This document shows, one piece after another, positions 49,601 to 57,380 of a stretch of DNA of 64,000 nucleotides; position 1 is the stretch's first letter, and each line of letters opens with the position of its first letter. The DNA lies in contig NC_081835.1 of assembly GCF_030867095.1 (NCBI RefSeq), positions 17,368,501 through 17,432,500 of the forward strand, given 5' to 3'. The position numbers and the translations under genes were made by a program. Origin of the DNA: Alligator mississippiensis (lineage: Eukaryota > Chordata > Crocodylia > Alligatoridae). The notes beneath the pieces are model-generated. The model searched no databases. It saw only the letters and a program-made list of their open reading frames with translations, and was not told the DNA's origin.

Positions 49601-52600
49601 AATGCCCCCCAATCTCTCCACCCCACACCCCCGCCCCTACATGCAGGGTTGTTCTCTATAATACAGTGATCAGCGTAATGGAAAACATGGCCATCATTTC
49701 ATGTTTGCTAGAAATAATCAATTTGGAAGGAATTAATTGCCTTTTAATTACCCAACATAGTTAGGGCTGATTCATTCTCATATGATTCTTTCGTACTTAA
49801 TAAGTGTGTCAGGTGCCCCCAAATGAACAAGATAATTGCTCTCCATCTTTCTGTGACTGAAACAATGATGTCTCTCTCCAGCTGAGGAGAGCCAAGGAGC
49901 ACCACAAAGAGCAGCAGCTGCCTTTCCCTGAGCTATTTACTTTAGGCGCTTCCTACAGAACCGCTTGTCAGGTGCATTTGCATCATCTTTGGAGACCTTA
50001 TGTCATTTATAGCTAGTGTCAGGAAGCAGGAGATCCAGAGGAGAGTGTTTTCCATTAAACAGAAAGACGAAGGAGGTGGTGCTGTCCCCTACCCTGGGGG
50101 TCTTCAAGAGGAGGTTAGACGAGTATCTAGCTGGGGTCATCTAGACCCAGCACTCTTTCCTGCTTATGCAGGGGGTCGGACTTGATGATCTATTGAGGTC
50201 CCTTCTGACCCTAACATCTATGAATCTATGAATCTAACATCTATGAAGGTGGCCTGAATCTTCTTCCAGTGATTTCTTTTTTTTTATGGGCCGTTCCCAG
50301 CATGTGAAGACTTTACCAGGACACGGGACAGGGTTTAGCTTTCCTTAGCTGCTGAGTAGATGCAGGTCCGCCACCCTTCTTCTAAGTCCCTCAATCAATG
50401 CATTGTACACATTTCTTGTTGCCACTTGGATAGAGGCTGAAAGGATTGTTGCATTTTTGTGTTCGTAGGTGTTGGTGGGAATCTGGTTGCCATCCAGGCC
50501 AGCCGCATCTCCACATTTCTGCACTCCTGGAGTTCGCCTGGAGTCCTGCCCCACAAGATGAGACAGAGCTGGCCCAACCCATTCACCACCTTCTTCACAT
50601 CAGGTAGTGCTCAAGCCCCACATGCCCACCTCAGAGCCCATCGTCCCAGGGAGCACCTTTGTCAGCCTGATCAGCTAAGAACAGAGCAGGTCTTGGAGAC
50701 TGAACTCTCTCATGCTTAGACCAAAACCCCAGGCCAGGGTTGAGTTACCTTGGCAAGGGCCACCTTGAAGAAAGCTTTCTTTCAATGAGCAGCTCAGTAC
50801 ATGATTGAGAGACTTTAGCCTTCAGAGAATCTCCAACCAGTAATAAATTTGCTGAAGAAAAAATCATATAGTGTGACTGCTTCTGATCTTGCTCATGCCA
50901 TTAAAAACTCTAGGAGTAGCTCGCTTCAAGGCAGGGATGTTACACTAGCATGAGGAAAATTGGAACTGGGTTTGTTATTTTTAGATCAGAGGCTCCTATT
51001 GATTTCCAGTGACAAGCCGTAGACTGGCAACAGGGCAGATTTAGAGCAAAGAAAGTGGGTCACAGTGAGGCCTAGTAGGAGCAGAGGGAGGGGATATCCA
51101 AGAGGGAGTAGTTATGGAGGAGCTCAGCAAGAGGATCTGGACAGCACTGAGTTACCAGCACCAAGTACCTACATCTGAGTACCCACATACAACATGGCTC
51201 TACTGCAAAATCAGTGCCAGGAGAAGCAGACAGAGGCCATCCCACAAATACTGTCCTGTGACAAAAAAGGCATCACTTCATATGTTTAGCATCTGCAAGT
51301 ACGTGTAGAGTCACTGCATGATAAATAGCTGCATGCTTCCTTCCCCCTCAAGGTGGAGCGCTCGGGTCATTGTATTTTATGTGCTCTGCAGGGGTGAATT
51401 CCAAGTCGGCCCGTGTCCTGTTCCTGCTGGTTATCCCAGGGCACCTGGTGTTCCTTTACACCATTCACCTCTTGCAGGGAGGCCACATGTCCATAACCGT
51501 CACATTCGTGATGTTTTACCTAACGGCTGCCTTGATGCAGGTAAGAATGGAAAACCTGCTGAGCTGAGGGTGAAGCCATGAAATGCTCCTAGACTATGAA
51601 AATGTTAGTGCCCCCAGTATTTGCAGTGAAAGACCCAGGAACTGTCCACTTGTCCCAGTCACCTCCCTCCTCCAGCCTCATCCAGTCTGTCGCCTCCCAA
51701 GCTTCCAATAATTCGATGTGGCAGAAGCATCCCTGTCCCAAGTTTTGGATGCTTTATGGAGAACTGCCTGGTTCTGTTTGCCTACTTCAGGAGTCATTAT
51801 TTAATGGGCGGATAGTTATCACTGGCCACGTCTACACATGCAGTGGGCTGTGCAGTACCATCGCCACACAGGTTTTTCTTGACACTACTGTGCAGTAGCA
51901 ATAAGCTACTCTGCAGCTGCTCATTATTACTGTGCAGTATCGTCACTGCACAGCTAGTGCCCGGCACTGCTACTGTGCAGTAACAACGAGCTACACATAG
52001 CATGTCGTGTAGACGTGCCCACTACGTGTGTTTGGGATTTTCCCCTTCCCTTTTTATTAGTCATCACAACAAAAGGCAGGGGAGCAGGTTTTGTGCCTGA
52101 GCTGGTAAACTTGTATGAGAATTTTGCACAATTAATGTGCTGGAGGGGAAACCTGGGCACCTCTTTTAGGCTGAACTGTAGGTCAGAGCTGTGTTCTGTG
52201 ATGGGGAGACCCAGCCCTGAATGACTTTTGAGACAGATCCCACCATCAGAAGAAAAGCTACATCTAAGCCTAAGACAGCCAATGCCATCTGTCTCGCTCT
52301 AGCCTTTCACTGTACCTCTTGCCATACAAGCCTCATCTTTCCACTTGGAAACAAATGTAGCTGTCACTTGAAGCTCTTGACTCGGTCCTCAATTTAAATC
52401 AATCAGTCGTGATCTTGCAGGGTAAAAGATTGAACTCTGCCTGTGAGTTCCCTGCCTACATAAACAACTGGCCTTGCTCAACCTTTCCTATCTGTTCCCT
52501 CAACCCCCATCACCGCAGCAACGGTTGTAAAAAAACTCATTTATTGCTCCCCTCAGAGTAAGTTACAGAGGAGTTACCAGAATTATAGCAACGTTGCTAA

Positions 52601-53539
52601 CAATGAAAGATAAGCCCAGCTGAGGAAAAAATCATGAGGCATGAGCTTTTCTTATTTTTTTTTTTATTTTGTTGCATTATGGTCTGTGAAGAAGGCCAGA
52701 AAAGGGTGAGAGGATTGGCAGATCCTTTTGGTTTCATTTGCCTGAAAAAAATATTTTGTTTTGTTTTTTTCCCCCTTAATGCCCCATCCATGTTGTGTTG
52801 ACATATCCCCCATCCCTCCAGAGCTGGAGTTAGGACTCTTTCTCTGTATTTGAGTGGACTGTGTCTCAGTACTTGGTAGTCTGTAATCTGTAGTAGAAGT
52901 AATTCCTCTGCCAGTTGATGGGATGTTGAGTTAAATAAAAATATAAAAGTAACAAAGATTTTTAAACTGAATGAGATAAAATACATTTATTTTTTCAGTG
53001 CACCAGAATTCACTTGCTTGGTATCCCTGATGTTATGAAAGCCTGCTAATTTTCTAGCTGTCCATAGAGACTGGCAGGAAAGTAAAGGTGGACAGTGTCC
53101 AAAGACAGAAGAGCAAAATACATCTGGCTTCAAAATTAACCTCAGGGACTACCTGATTTCTGTTCTCCTACCCTAAGGCTCAGTCAGCAGCAAACCAGAT
53201 TGGGCCTAAAAAATGAAGGGGTCGTTTCTCTTTATTGGTGGCAGAGTCTCCTTTCCGCAGCATGACGACAGTCCATTTCAGCAAGAGGCGCTGCATTTCT
53301 GCCTTGCGCCAGGCCCTCGCAAACAGCTGAATCTGTTCTTTTTCTCTCTGCAGGTGGGAATCTTGCTCTATATGGCTGACCTAATTGTACGACTCATGTG
53401 GAAGAAGGCACTGGATCCAGATAACTTCTCCATCCCCTACCTCACTGCCCTGGGAGATCTCCTGGGCACTGGATTCCTGGCACTTTGCTTCCGCTTGGTT
53501 TGGCTCATCTATGGTGCAGATACGAGCCTGGGAAACTAA
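20730..53539 (+). CDS. SLC41A3: SLC41A3, solute carrier family 41 member 3 (Mg2+ transporter family), 11 coding exons
   Basis: Joined coding segments: 20730-21020, 33696-33803, 35682-35753, 38520-38664, 42030-42176, 45347-45491, 46467-46546, 50469-50603, 51392-51540, 53354-53539 make 10 segments; the alternative first segment 25374-25568 is the eleventh. All junctions are GT-AG with matching phases. The long form is 485 aa and the short form 453 aa. SLC41 proteins are membrane divalent-cation (Mg2+) transporters related to bacterial MgtE, built from two homologous halves. Half one shows [16 protein letters not shown] (about 118-133) and [16 protein letters not shown]. Half two shows [16 protein letters not shown] and [17 protein letters not shown]. 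Several stretches ([33 protein letters not shown]) fit SLC41A3 better than SLC41A1 or A2, judged from memory of the family without alignment. Length is close to the roughly 500 aa usual for the family. The reading frame is fully intact. Confidence 0.93.
21515..21670. mobile_element. Relic of the GCATGTCTACAC-type MITE family
   Basis: Contains GTCTACACAAGCAGAAGAGT, TTACTGCGCAGT and ATGCTACTGTGCAGTGAGGC words shared with the elements at 352 and 51,823. A local duplication of ACTTGTGTA...AACCAAGTACT occurs at 21,565-21,612. The ends are not clear. Confidence 0.45.
25353..25361 (+). promoter_or_regulatory. Minimal upstream ORF (ATG GGT TAA) before exon 1b start
   Basis: A two-codon ORF ends 12 nt upstream of the ATG at 25,374. 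It lies inside exon 1b if the acceptor at 25,342 or an upstream start is used. Such start-stop-like elements can lower or modulate initiation at the next ATG. Whether it is translated is unknown. Confidence 0.4.
25374..25568 (+). CDS. SLC41A3: SLC41A3 alternative first coding exon 1b, 65 residues
   Basis: ATG in a strong context (ACCATGG, 25,371-25,377) opens [20 protein letters not shown] and leads into [20 protein letters not shown] then [12 protein letters not shown]. The latter is a second version of transmembrane helix 1, closer to the SLC41A1/A2 type (ETSFSI...FLLAG...AAG..DIVQ) than exon 1a is. The donor is CAA|GTATGT at 25,569, phase 0, exactly as in exon 1a, so it splices in frame to 33,696. 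A plausible acceptor ends at 25,342 (CTTTTCCTGCTGATCAG), but inclusion after exon 1a from there would shift the frame. It is therefore expected to be used instead of exon 1a. Confidence 0.82.
27174..27228. repeat. Short tandem copies of CAATGACATCATGAGG
   Basis: The 16-bp word CAATGACATCATGAGG occurs at 27,174-27,189 and 27,203-27,218, followed by a partial copy at 27,219-27,228. Each includes TGACATCA, one base off the CRE consensus. It is located in the first coding intron. Confidence 0.7.
27492..27539. repeat. 48-bp duplicated segment, copy A
   Basis: Begins TGTAAAAGCCTATCCATTTT and ends TCAGCACTTTCTAT. It matches 28,748-28,795 at 47 of 48 positions in direct orientation. It is not recognisable as part of a known repeat. 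Confidence 0.85.
28455..28692. mobile_element. Palindromic MITE of the GCATGTCTACAC-type family
   Basis: The left end (GGGCATGTTGACATGAGATG) and the right end (TTGCATATGTGGATGCGCCC) are inverted. The interior contains TTTACTGTGCTGTTGGATAG and its inverted partner TATCCAACAGCACAGTA (about 28,537-28,594), a further hairpin. There is no coding capacity. Confidence 0.75.
28748..28795. repeat. 48-bp duplicated segment, copy B
   Basis: Direct copy of 27,492-27,539 with one T/C difference at the 34th base. It lies about 50 bp downstream of the MITE at 28,455-28,692. Confidence 0.85.
29048..29261. mobile_element. hAT-like MITE with CCAGGGGT.AGCAA ends
   Basis: The left end CCAGGGGTCAGCAATG and the right end GGGTTGCCTACCCCTGG are inverted copies of the usual hAT/Charlie terminal motif. 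The interior is GC-rich with inverted GTGCCAAG and GCCCCAAGG words. The element is 214 bp with no transposase. The flanking 8-mers are similar but not identical, so the target duplication has decayed. Confidence 0.75.
29490..29730 (+). mobile_element. CR1 LINE 3' fragment
   Basis: Translates in part as [20 protein letters not shown] (shifted frames of the [16 protein letters not shown] block). It continues through TTCAAGATGAAACTGGATGC and TGGACTCGATCTTCCGAGGT, and ends with AATGTCTATGAAATCTATGA, the characteristic CR1 3' tail. Strongly 5' truncated; sense orientation within the SLC41A3 intron. Confidence 0.85.
30207..30484. mobile_element. Possible hAT-like MITE
   Basis: The left end CAAGGCTGCCCAACTTCTAC and the right end GCCATTTGGACAGCCCTAAG are loosely inverted (AGGCTGYCCAA). 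The interior is GC-rich with no coding capacity. The borders and identity are uncertain. Confidence 0.4.
32370..32460 (+). repeat. Fragment of the fold-back repeat family with hammerhead-like core
   Basis: Reads CCTGAAGAAGGGTGATTGCT then CCTGAAAAGCTTGCTAAGAA and TCACATTTACTCAAAGAACC. This matches the 3' half of the 57,381-57,994 element (CCTGAAGAAGGGTGACTGCA...). A single plus-strand copy in the intron. Confidence 0.75.
33192..33229. repeat. Perfect 19-bp tandem duplication
   Basis: TGCTTGAGATTTCACATCA occurs twice with no gap (33,192-33,210 and 33,211-33,229). It is intronic, and no function is apparent. Confidence 0.95.
33696..33803 (+). CDS. SLC41A3: SLC41A3 exon, residues 98-133
   Basis: The acceptor is CTTCCTTCCAG ending at 33,695 and the donor is GCT|GTGAGT at 33,804; 108 nt, phase 0 at both ends. 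It encodes [20 protein letters not shown] and then [16 protein letters not shown]. The GNLEM...ASRLST signature is the highly conserved pore-lining segment of the first MgtE-like half in SLC41 proteins. This exon joins in frame to either first exon. Confidence 0.95.
33984..34842. mobile_element. GC-rich hAT-like repeat insertion
   Basis: The right end TTGCCCACCCCTG is a typical hAT/Charlie terminus, preceded by GTGGCTCTCTCGCCAAAATA, a word common in such elements. The left part contains duplicated GGATCCAGCCCAC and TTGATTGGATC words (33,998-34,070). A left terminal repeat was not found clearly, so the left limit is approximate. GC-rich low-complexity interior (34,070-34,610) creates overlapping spurious frames up to 196 codons. 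Confidence 0.5.
35682..35753 (+). CDS. SLC41A3: SLC41A3 exon, residues 134-157
   Basis: The acceptor is CTCTGTTCGCTTTCAG ending at 35,681 and the donor is CAG|GTGAGC at 35,754; 72 nt, phase 0. It encodes [20 protein letters not shown] then ALIQ. The ANTGQ.DD..EQ and NLALIQ words match the SLC41A3 pattern. Confidence 0.95.
35925..36590 (-). mobile_element. CR1 LINE 3' fragment, antisense arm of a head-to-head pair
   Basis: On the minus strand a 187-codon open frame (36,573 to 36,010) encodes the C-terminal part of a CR1 ORF2. Its blocks include [13 protein letters not shown] [63 protein letters not shown] and [20 protein letters not shown], ending HLAEVI. The 3' tail reads, on the minus strand, AACATCTATGAATCTATGAA. 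There is no stop or frameshift, so the copy is fairly young. It lies in the intron after residue 157. Confidence 0.92.
36602..36762 (+). mobile_element. CR1 LINE fragment, sense arm of the head-to-head pair
   Basis: Encodes [20 protein letters not shown], then [20 protein letters not shown] and SKK, before matching stops. About 110 bp repeats in inverted form the start of the antisense arm. The junction is a perfect 9-bp palindrome ATTCCCTAC / GTAGGGAAT (36,586-36,594 and 36,602-36,610) around a 7-nt loop CTAGGCT. Confidence 0.9.
37541..38295. mobile_element. Nonautonomous DNA-transposon-like element with GGGCTGTGC ends
   Basis: The left end GGGCTGTGCAAAATG and the right end GTTTCGCACAGCCC are inverted (9 bp perfect, extended similarity through TTTCGA-rich words). 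The subterminal regions are full of GAAAC/GTTTC words such as TTTCGATTCAACACTG and GTCGAAACAGCC. The interior is GC-rich and contains repeated CAGTTCCC-like words. Near-identical CAGTAGTGAGT (37,529-37,539) and CAGTACTGAGT (38,296-38,306) flank it as a possible target duplication. A related left end occurs at 62,881. There is no transposase. Confidence 0.75.
38520..38664 (+). CDS. SLC41A3: SLC41A3 exon, residues 158-206 (last codon split)
   Basis: The acceptor is TATGCCCAACAG ending at 38,519 and the donor is CTCG|GTGAGT at 38,665; 145 nt, ending in phase 1. It encodes [20 protein letters not shown] then [20 protein letters not shown] and AFIAALSL, two hydrophobic helices separated by a polar loop. 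[14 protein letters not shown] is a strong SLC41A3-type segment. Confidence 0.95.
41066..41128 (-). mobile_element. Short CR1-like 3' terminal fragment
   Basis: The plus strand reads AATAATAGGGTTGAAAGAGG then ACTTCAGGGGTCATCTAGTC and CAACCCCTTA. This is the reverse complement of the usual CR1 3' end (GGACTAGATGACC...CCAACCCTATTATT). No coding part remains. Confidence 0.65.
41470..41727. mobile_element. MITE relic ending in a 36-bp-arm hairpin
   Basis: The left half contains TTTCAAAGTGGCAGAGGAGG and CACTTTCACTAAAGCGG, matching the element at 42,700-42,960. The right part is a striking hairpin: arms 41,647-41,682 and 41,692-41,727, each 36 nt with a single T/C mismatch, around a 9-nt loop. The arms begin ATTCATCAAGCTAATCT. 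Confidence 0.7.
42030..42176 (+). CDS. SLC41A3: SLC41A3 exon, residues 206-255
   Basis: The acceptor is GTGTCTTCCCTAG ending at 42,029 and the donor is ATAG|GTATGG at 42,177; 147 nt, phase 1 in and out. It encodes [20 protein letters not shown] then [20 protein letters not shown] and ISSTLFKYI. The [16 protein letters not shown] motif is the second conserved block of the first MgtE-like half, with acidic residues and prolines in the position used for Mg2+ coordination in the MgtE superfamily. Confidence 0.96.
42700..42960. mobile_element. Palindromic MITE-like element
   Basis: Inverted arms: CAGCAGCATCTTCTGTGTCA and GCGTCCCTGTG (about 42,752-42,782) pair with CATGGGGACGCTGATACACA and AGGCACAGAGGCTGCTGG (about 42,855-42,892). 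The centre GCTTTAACTAAAGC...GCTTTAGTTAAA (42,805-42,842) is also inverted. The outer ends contain TAATTAGAGCAG and CTGCTCTAA. It is related to 41,470-41,727. Confidence 0.7.
45347..45491 (+). CDS. SLC41A3: SLC41A3 exon, residues 255-303
   Basis: The acceptor is TTTCCTCTCCAG ending at 45,346 and the donor is CAG|GTAAAA at 45,492; 145 nt, phase 1 in and phase 2 out. It encodes [20 protein letters not shown] then [20 protein letters not shown] and [14 protein letters not shown] and SGW.P.I.AM.IS are SLC41 hallmarks linking the two halves. Confidence 0.95.
46467..46546 (+). CDS. SLC41A3: SLC41A3 exon, residues 303-330
   Basis: The acceptor is TGTCTTTTGTAACAG ending at 46,466 and the donor is AATG|GTAGGT at 46,547; 80 nt, phase 2 in and phase 1 out. 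It encodes [20 protein letters not shown] then VFTPVIN. The [12 protein letters not shown] and FTPVINGVGGN motifs mark the start of the second MgtE-like half. Confidence 0.95.
46583..46613. repeat. (GT)n microsatellite abutting a CR1 insertion
   Basis: About 15 uninterrupted GT units end exactly where the CR1 copy begins. A spurious ORF starting in the repeat reads MCVCVCV before the CR1 frame. Confidence 0.95.
46614..47548 (+). mobile_element. CR1 LINE copy 1 in intron 8, one frameshift
   Basis: 5' truncated just before the reverse-transcriptase FADD box. It encodes [20 protein letters not shown], then [60 protein letters not shown] and [13 protein letters not shown] single frameshift near 47,270 moves the reading frame before [20 protein letters not shown] and [20 protein letters not shown]. 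The 3' tail is CCAACTATGAAACTATAAAA. It belongs to a different subfamily from copy 2 and is oriented in sense with SLC41A3. Confidence 0.93.
47597..48562 (+). mobile_element. CR1 LINE copy 2 in intron 8, uninterrupted C-terminal RT frame
   Basis: An open frame of 278 codons (47,639-48,475) runs from just before the [12 protein letters not shown] catalytic box to the natural end [13 protein letters not shown]. It has no stop or frameshift, which points to a young copy. It lacks the N-terminal RT palm, endonuclease and ORF1, so it cannot move by itself. The 5' end carries a tandem duplication of a 31-bp word (47,597-47,627 and 47,634-47,664). The 3' end is ACATCTGTGAATCTATGAAA. Confidence 0.95.
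50068..50250 (+). mobile_element. CR1 LINE copy 3 in intron 8, 3' terminal only
   Basis: Begins at AAGGAGGTGGTGCTGTCCCC and is nearly identical to the last 160 bp of copy 2 (CTGGGGGTCTTCAAGAGGAG and onward). It ends with an expanded tail CATCTATGAATCTATGAATC then TAACATCTATGAAG. The very small length reflects strong 5' truncation. Confidence 0.93.
50469..50603 (+). CDS. SLC41A3: SLC41A3 exon, residues 330-375
   Basis: The acceptor is GTGTTCGTAG ending at 50,468 and the donor is TCAG|GTAGTG at 50,604; 135 nt, phase 1 in and out. It encodes [20 protein letters not shown] then [20 protein letters not shown] and [21 protein letters not shown] is the second-half counterpart of the GNLEM..ASRLST block. 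The WS.PGVLP and WPNP.TTF words favour SLC41A3. The polypyrimidine tract is weak by vertebrate standards (GCATTTTTGTGTTCGTAG). Confidence 0.94.
51392..51540 (+). CDS. SLC41A3: SLC41A3 exon, residues 375-424
   Basis: The acceptor is TTATGTGCTCTGCAG ending at 51,391 and the donor is CAG|GTAAGA at 51,541; 149 nt, phase 1 in and phase 0 out. It encodes [20 protein letters not shown] then [20 protein letters not shown] and FYLTAALMQ, two transmembrane helices with the family signature NS.SARVL.LLV.PGHL.F. Confidence 0.96.
51823..52022. mobile_element. MITE of the GCATGTCTACAC-type family
   Basis: The left end CTGGCCACGTCTACACATGC and the right end CATGTCGTGTAGACGTGCCC are inverted. The interior repeats ACTGTGCAGTA words. 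It is 200 bp with no coding capacity, in the last intron of SLC41A3. Confidence 0.8.
53354..53539 (+). CDS. SLC41A3: SLC41A3 terminal coding exon, residues 425-485 and stop
   Basis: The acceptor is TTTTTCTCTCTGCAG ending at 53,353 and the stop TAA is at 53,537-53,539. It encodes [20 protein letters not shown] then [20 protein letters not shown] and [42 protein letters not shown] is the second-half counterpart of [16 protein letters not shown] and is almost invariant in the SLC41 family. The C-terminus is short and ends soon after the last helix. Confidence 0.97.
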   Translation: MGILLYMADLIVRLMWKKALDPDNFSIPYLTALGDLLGTGFLALCFRLVWLIYGADTSLGN

Positions 53540-54275
53540 CAGGATCTGTGTTGCAGCATTGTGCCATCGCTGCTCTGCAAAGCCAGTCGGTCAATACGGT
53601 GCTTTAATACGGTCCAACAGGGTATTTAGAAATACCAACCAAGTCACTAAGCTGGAATGAGTATTGCATCTCTTCCCACCCTCCTGTTTGCCACTTCAGT
53701 GCCTTGCAGCTGTGTAATTCAAGTCCAAAGAATCGGCACCCATGTGGGCTTCTGCGGCGTTAAAGTGACCAAGCCATCTTAACACACTGCATTCTGTGTG
53801 TGCCTGTTCCCAGCAAAGGAGGGGTTACGAGACTCTCGGGTCCTATCATGGTTTAGCAATATATTCCTATAGCAGCCTGGTAAGTCCAAGACTCATACAG
53901 AGCCTGATGAAGTCAGTGGGAGACTTTGGATCAGATCCTAGAAGAGGCTGTTTCAATCGGGCTCTGACTGTCAATTAAAAAATATTTGCTGCCCCTCTTC
54001 TTTCCTACCCCAGCAGGGGAAAAATTCAGTAAAGCCCTTAACATTTCTCTCTCCATAATTCAGACACTCAGGGTCTGACGCGGCCTGTTCCTCATTGCAT
54101 TACAGCCCATAGAAGGGTTGTTAAGAGCAGGGGCCTAACTAAATCAACCTGTCACTGTCTGATGAGAGGGATTTTTTTGTGGTGGTTGTTTTCCAGTTTA
54201 AGAAATACCCGTTCAGTAGTTTTATGGTTTATAGAAACACACAAAAAAATAAAATGCAAAAAGTGCAGTGGTTTG
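53540..54275 (+). terminator. SLC41A3: SLC41A3 3' UTR and probable polyadenylation site
   Basis: AATAAA at 54,248-54,253 is followed by a GT-rich stretch (GTGCAGTGGTTTGGGGATTG), the expected arrangement for cleavage near 54,265-54,275. An ATTAAA at 53,974-53,979 lacks a comparable downstream element and may be a weaker alternative. The real end needs transcript data. Confidence 0.6.
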
Positions 54276-54279
54276 GGGA

Positions 54280-57200
54280 TTGTTTATTGCCATGATTTTG
54301 GCCGGTTAGAACTGGAATTTGGCAGGCCAGGCTATTTTGATTAATTTTTCATTGGGTTTTGTGGCAGGGATGAGAGTAAACTAAACCAAGACATTGTAAT
54401 GGGCAGAGCACTTAGTTAGGATCCCTAACTCCTAGACATGCACAGCATGGCATCTGGCAGCCTGGGCTGTATTTCAGTTAGGTTATAGAGTCCATTGCCT
54501 CATTCACACGCAGTGTGAGCATTGCATTCCTGAGCCATGGTGATGCCTCTATAAATCCTTGTCATTTGTAGGGGTTTTGTACTCCCTTTTCCCAATGCAG
54601 GACAGGCTAAGACATCTGCTTAGAATGTGAGTGTGGGGTTCAGTTTCTTGCACCAGCACAGATGCCCTATGTGACTTTGGCTGGGCTAGTCATATAGGAC
54701 CATAGGTTATAGGCACCTATTTCCCATAGAAATCATGGGTTAGTGTGCATCCCCCCAAGAGGGTGTGGGTGTCTATGCCTGTCTAGCTCCAAGTACAAAT
54801 TCTAGGCCCTCAAAATCCCTGCTCAGCTACCATCTGCCCCTGGAGGCATCTACAGTTCTAGGCACTTGTAAGCCCCTCAGGGTACATAAGGATCTACTTG
54901 AGAGCGAGCACCTAAATCCTGGCAGTGCTGAACAGCTGGGCACCTGACACCATGCCTAGACCTGCGACCTTACTAGGTCTGGCATCAGTGCCCTTCACTG
55001 CTCTATGCATGCTAACTTTGCAACCAGACAGAGCTGCATCCATGCTACTGAGTGACAGTGCTGATTAGCCCTCCTCCAGCACAGTGTCGGTATGGCTGTG
55101 CCACTTTGTGGTGGGAAACTAATGTCTACAGAGCAGTGTGGCATCCTTGAGGGTGCCACTCCCATGTAGGACAAGTTTATGAGCTAGATGTGGCCTGTGG
55201 CCAGTCGGGATCCACAAACCAGTCATTTCTCGGCAGGGTATAAGCCAATGGGTATTTACATATCACACCTGCACAAAACCCAGCTAGAGAACAGGCTGGT
55301 CCCTCCTCACCCTCCTGCCTGCTTCCTCGGCAGTGGTATTTCACCAGTTGCTGCACACTGTTGTCTAATCATGGTCCTTTGTGCTATTCCTAAACATCTG
55401 CTGCCACTGCAGAGTCTGCGCAATTAATTTCCCAACTGTGACAGACCATGAGCGGACATGCGTGGTGACTGCAGCAGCAACAGCAGGATGAAAGGTCCTT
55501 GCACTAAACTGAAGCATGATTACCATGAACGATTCCAGATGGGCAGGAAAGGGAGGGGAAGTCATTATAAAAGTCTGCTTATGTGCTTGAAATCTGCATA
55601 TTTTTAAAGGGAACTTGACACTGGCTTGAGAGTCTCTGATGAGCTGTGGGCCCCATGGCTGGGGCAAGTATCTCTTGTTCCTCTAGCCGCATTGCCTTTC
55701 TAAGAACATCTTCCTCTCTGGTATTTTCCGAGTTGCGTGAGGCATATATCTAAGCTAGGCATGTCCTTGCCTAGGTATAATATACCCCACAGGGCTTCTG
55801 CCACTTTAAGTGTGGTGGCATGCTGTAGCAGCCAAGCTGTTTGTTGTAGACACTGCTCTTTTGTATAGAGGCATTTCTTTCTGCCACCAAAACTGCACCT
55901 GCTCCTCACAAACAGCAGAAGCTCTGCCAGGAGAAGCCATCTTTTGCCAGCAGAGCTGTGTCCATGGGTTTTTGGGGGTTTTATTTATTTATTGGGGGGG
56001 GGGGGGGCAGTTGCTGACATAGTGATGCTGGCATAGCTTTATAATGTAAAATACATCCACACAGTGTAGCAGGGCAAAGAGACTCCTCAGATTACCTTCT
56101 AAAATGAAGGAAAAGACGTAGCTAAGTGGATGTTTTCATGGTCCCAGCTATGTATCTTCCTAGTGGAGAAAACCTAATTTTATACCAATACACCTAACTT
56201 TAAGGCCATACCTGCTGTTAGCTCTCTGGCATAAGTGAATTTCTCCCCCTAGCATTCTCCTGCCTTAAGCTTCTCAGGACCTGGGGAAACAATAAAAAGT
56301 CTCCCTTACTACTTGCATTTCAAAAACAATAATTGGCACTTCTGTTTTATTTCAATAAACCATTTAGACAACTGCCATCTTTTTCTGGTTGTAAATATTG
56401 ACGGCATACTCTGGCTGGAACACGTAATCAAGCCCAGCTGTGTCCTATTTACATGATCCTCAGGCACATATTCTATCTTGTGTATTATGTCACTTCTAGC
56501 AAGGGGGTTTGGCAATTCCAGATGTGTCCCTTTGTCCAAGGCCAGTATGGCTAGGCTACAAGTGACACTGATGGAGATGATGTTTGGGAAGGTACAGGGC
56601 CAAGCACTGCTTACACTCCTGCTGTATTGGCCAAACAGGAAATGGTTCCTTTTCCATATTGTTGGGAACACATTTGGGACTTCAAATCCAGAAAGATGAC
56701 ACAACAAGAAGAAATGGTTTCAATAAAAGGAGATTTTAAAGTGCATATAACGGCAGGTTTATCTGCCACTAAATCTGTTTATTCTCTATTGAAGTGTATT
56801 TCACTAAAGCCTCCACAACAATTTAGCATTAAGGCAGCATCAAAGCAGGTTGTTAATGTCTGTAACCAAATTTGAACACGGACCTCAAAGAAGGTGTGGG
56901 GGGAGGTGGGTGGGAGGAAATACCTTTATGCTATCCACAGACCTGATCACAGTGCTGAACTGTTCAGTCATTCCTGGGTGCATGCATATTTGGATCACCT
57001 CAACCACAGTACATCATTCCCACTGCCTTAAAGAAAGGATCTCTGTAAATGTAAGGATCTTGCAGCTTTCACTGGCTGATTTAGTTTCCCATTGCAGCGG
57101 CCTATGCTACTCTGCTTGCTAAGAGGAGAGTAGCTTGTGTATGGCCCAGGGAATGCAAGATCTGATCAACTCAAAGGTGGAAGAAGACCTGAATGGCAAT

Positions 57201-57340
57201 ATTGCCTAGTTCACACTGGAGAAATCCCAGTAGCTGATTGCATTGAGCTCCAGTGCACCGACCAGAGTGGTAGATGAGGACCAAGGACCCAGTACTTTCT
57301 GCAGCGTGGTGTTACTGTTATGCACCCATGTCCAGTGCCC
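54280..57340. other. Intergenic downstream of SLC41A3, no gene supported
   Basis: No splice-bounded coding sequence or RNA gene is recognised. It contains a G14 run at 55,994-56,007 and further AATAAA words (56,291; about 56,353) that could serve as distal polyadenylation signals. Confidence 0.5.
55994..56007. repeat. Poly-G homopolymer (G14)
   Basis: Uninterrupted run of 14 G residues preceded by TTATTTATTTATT. Confidence 0.95.
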
Positions 57341-57380
57341 TAAAGATATTCCGTTGTAGCTGTGTTGGTCTAAGGACATA

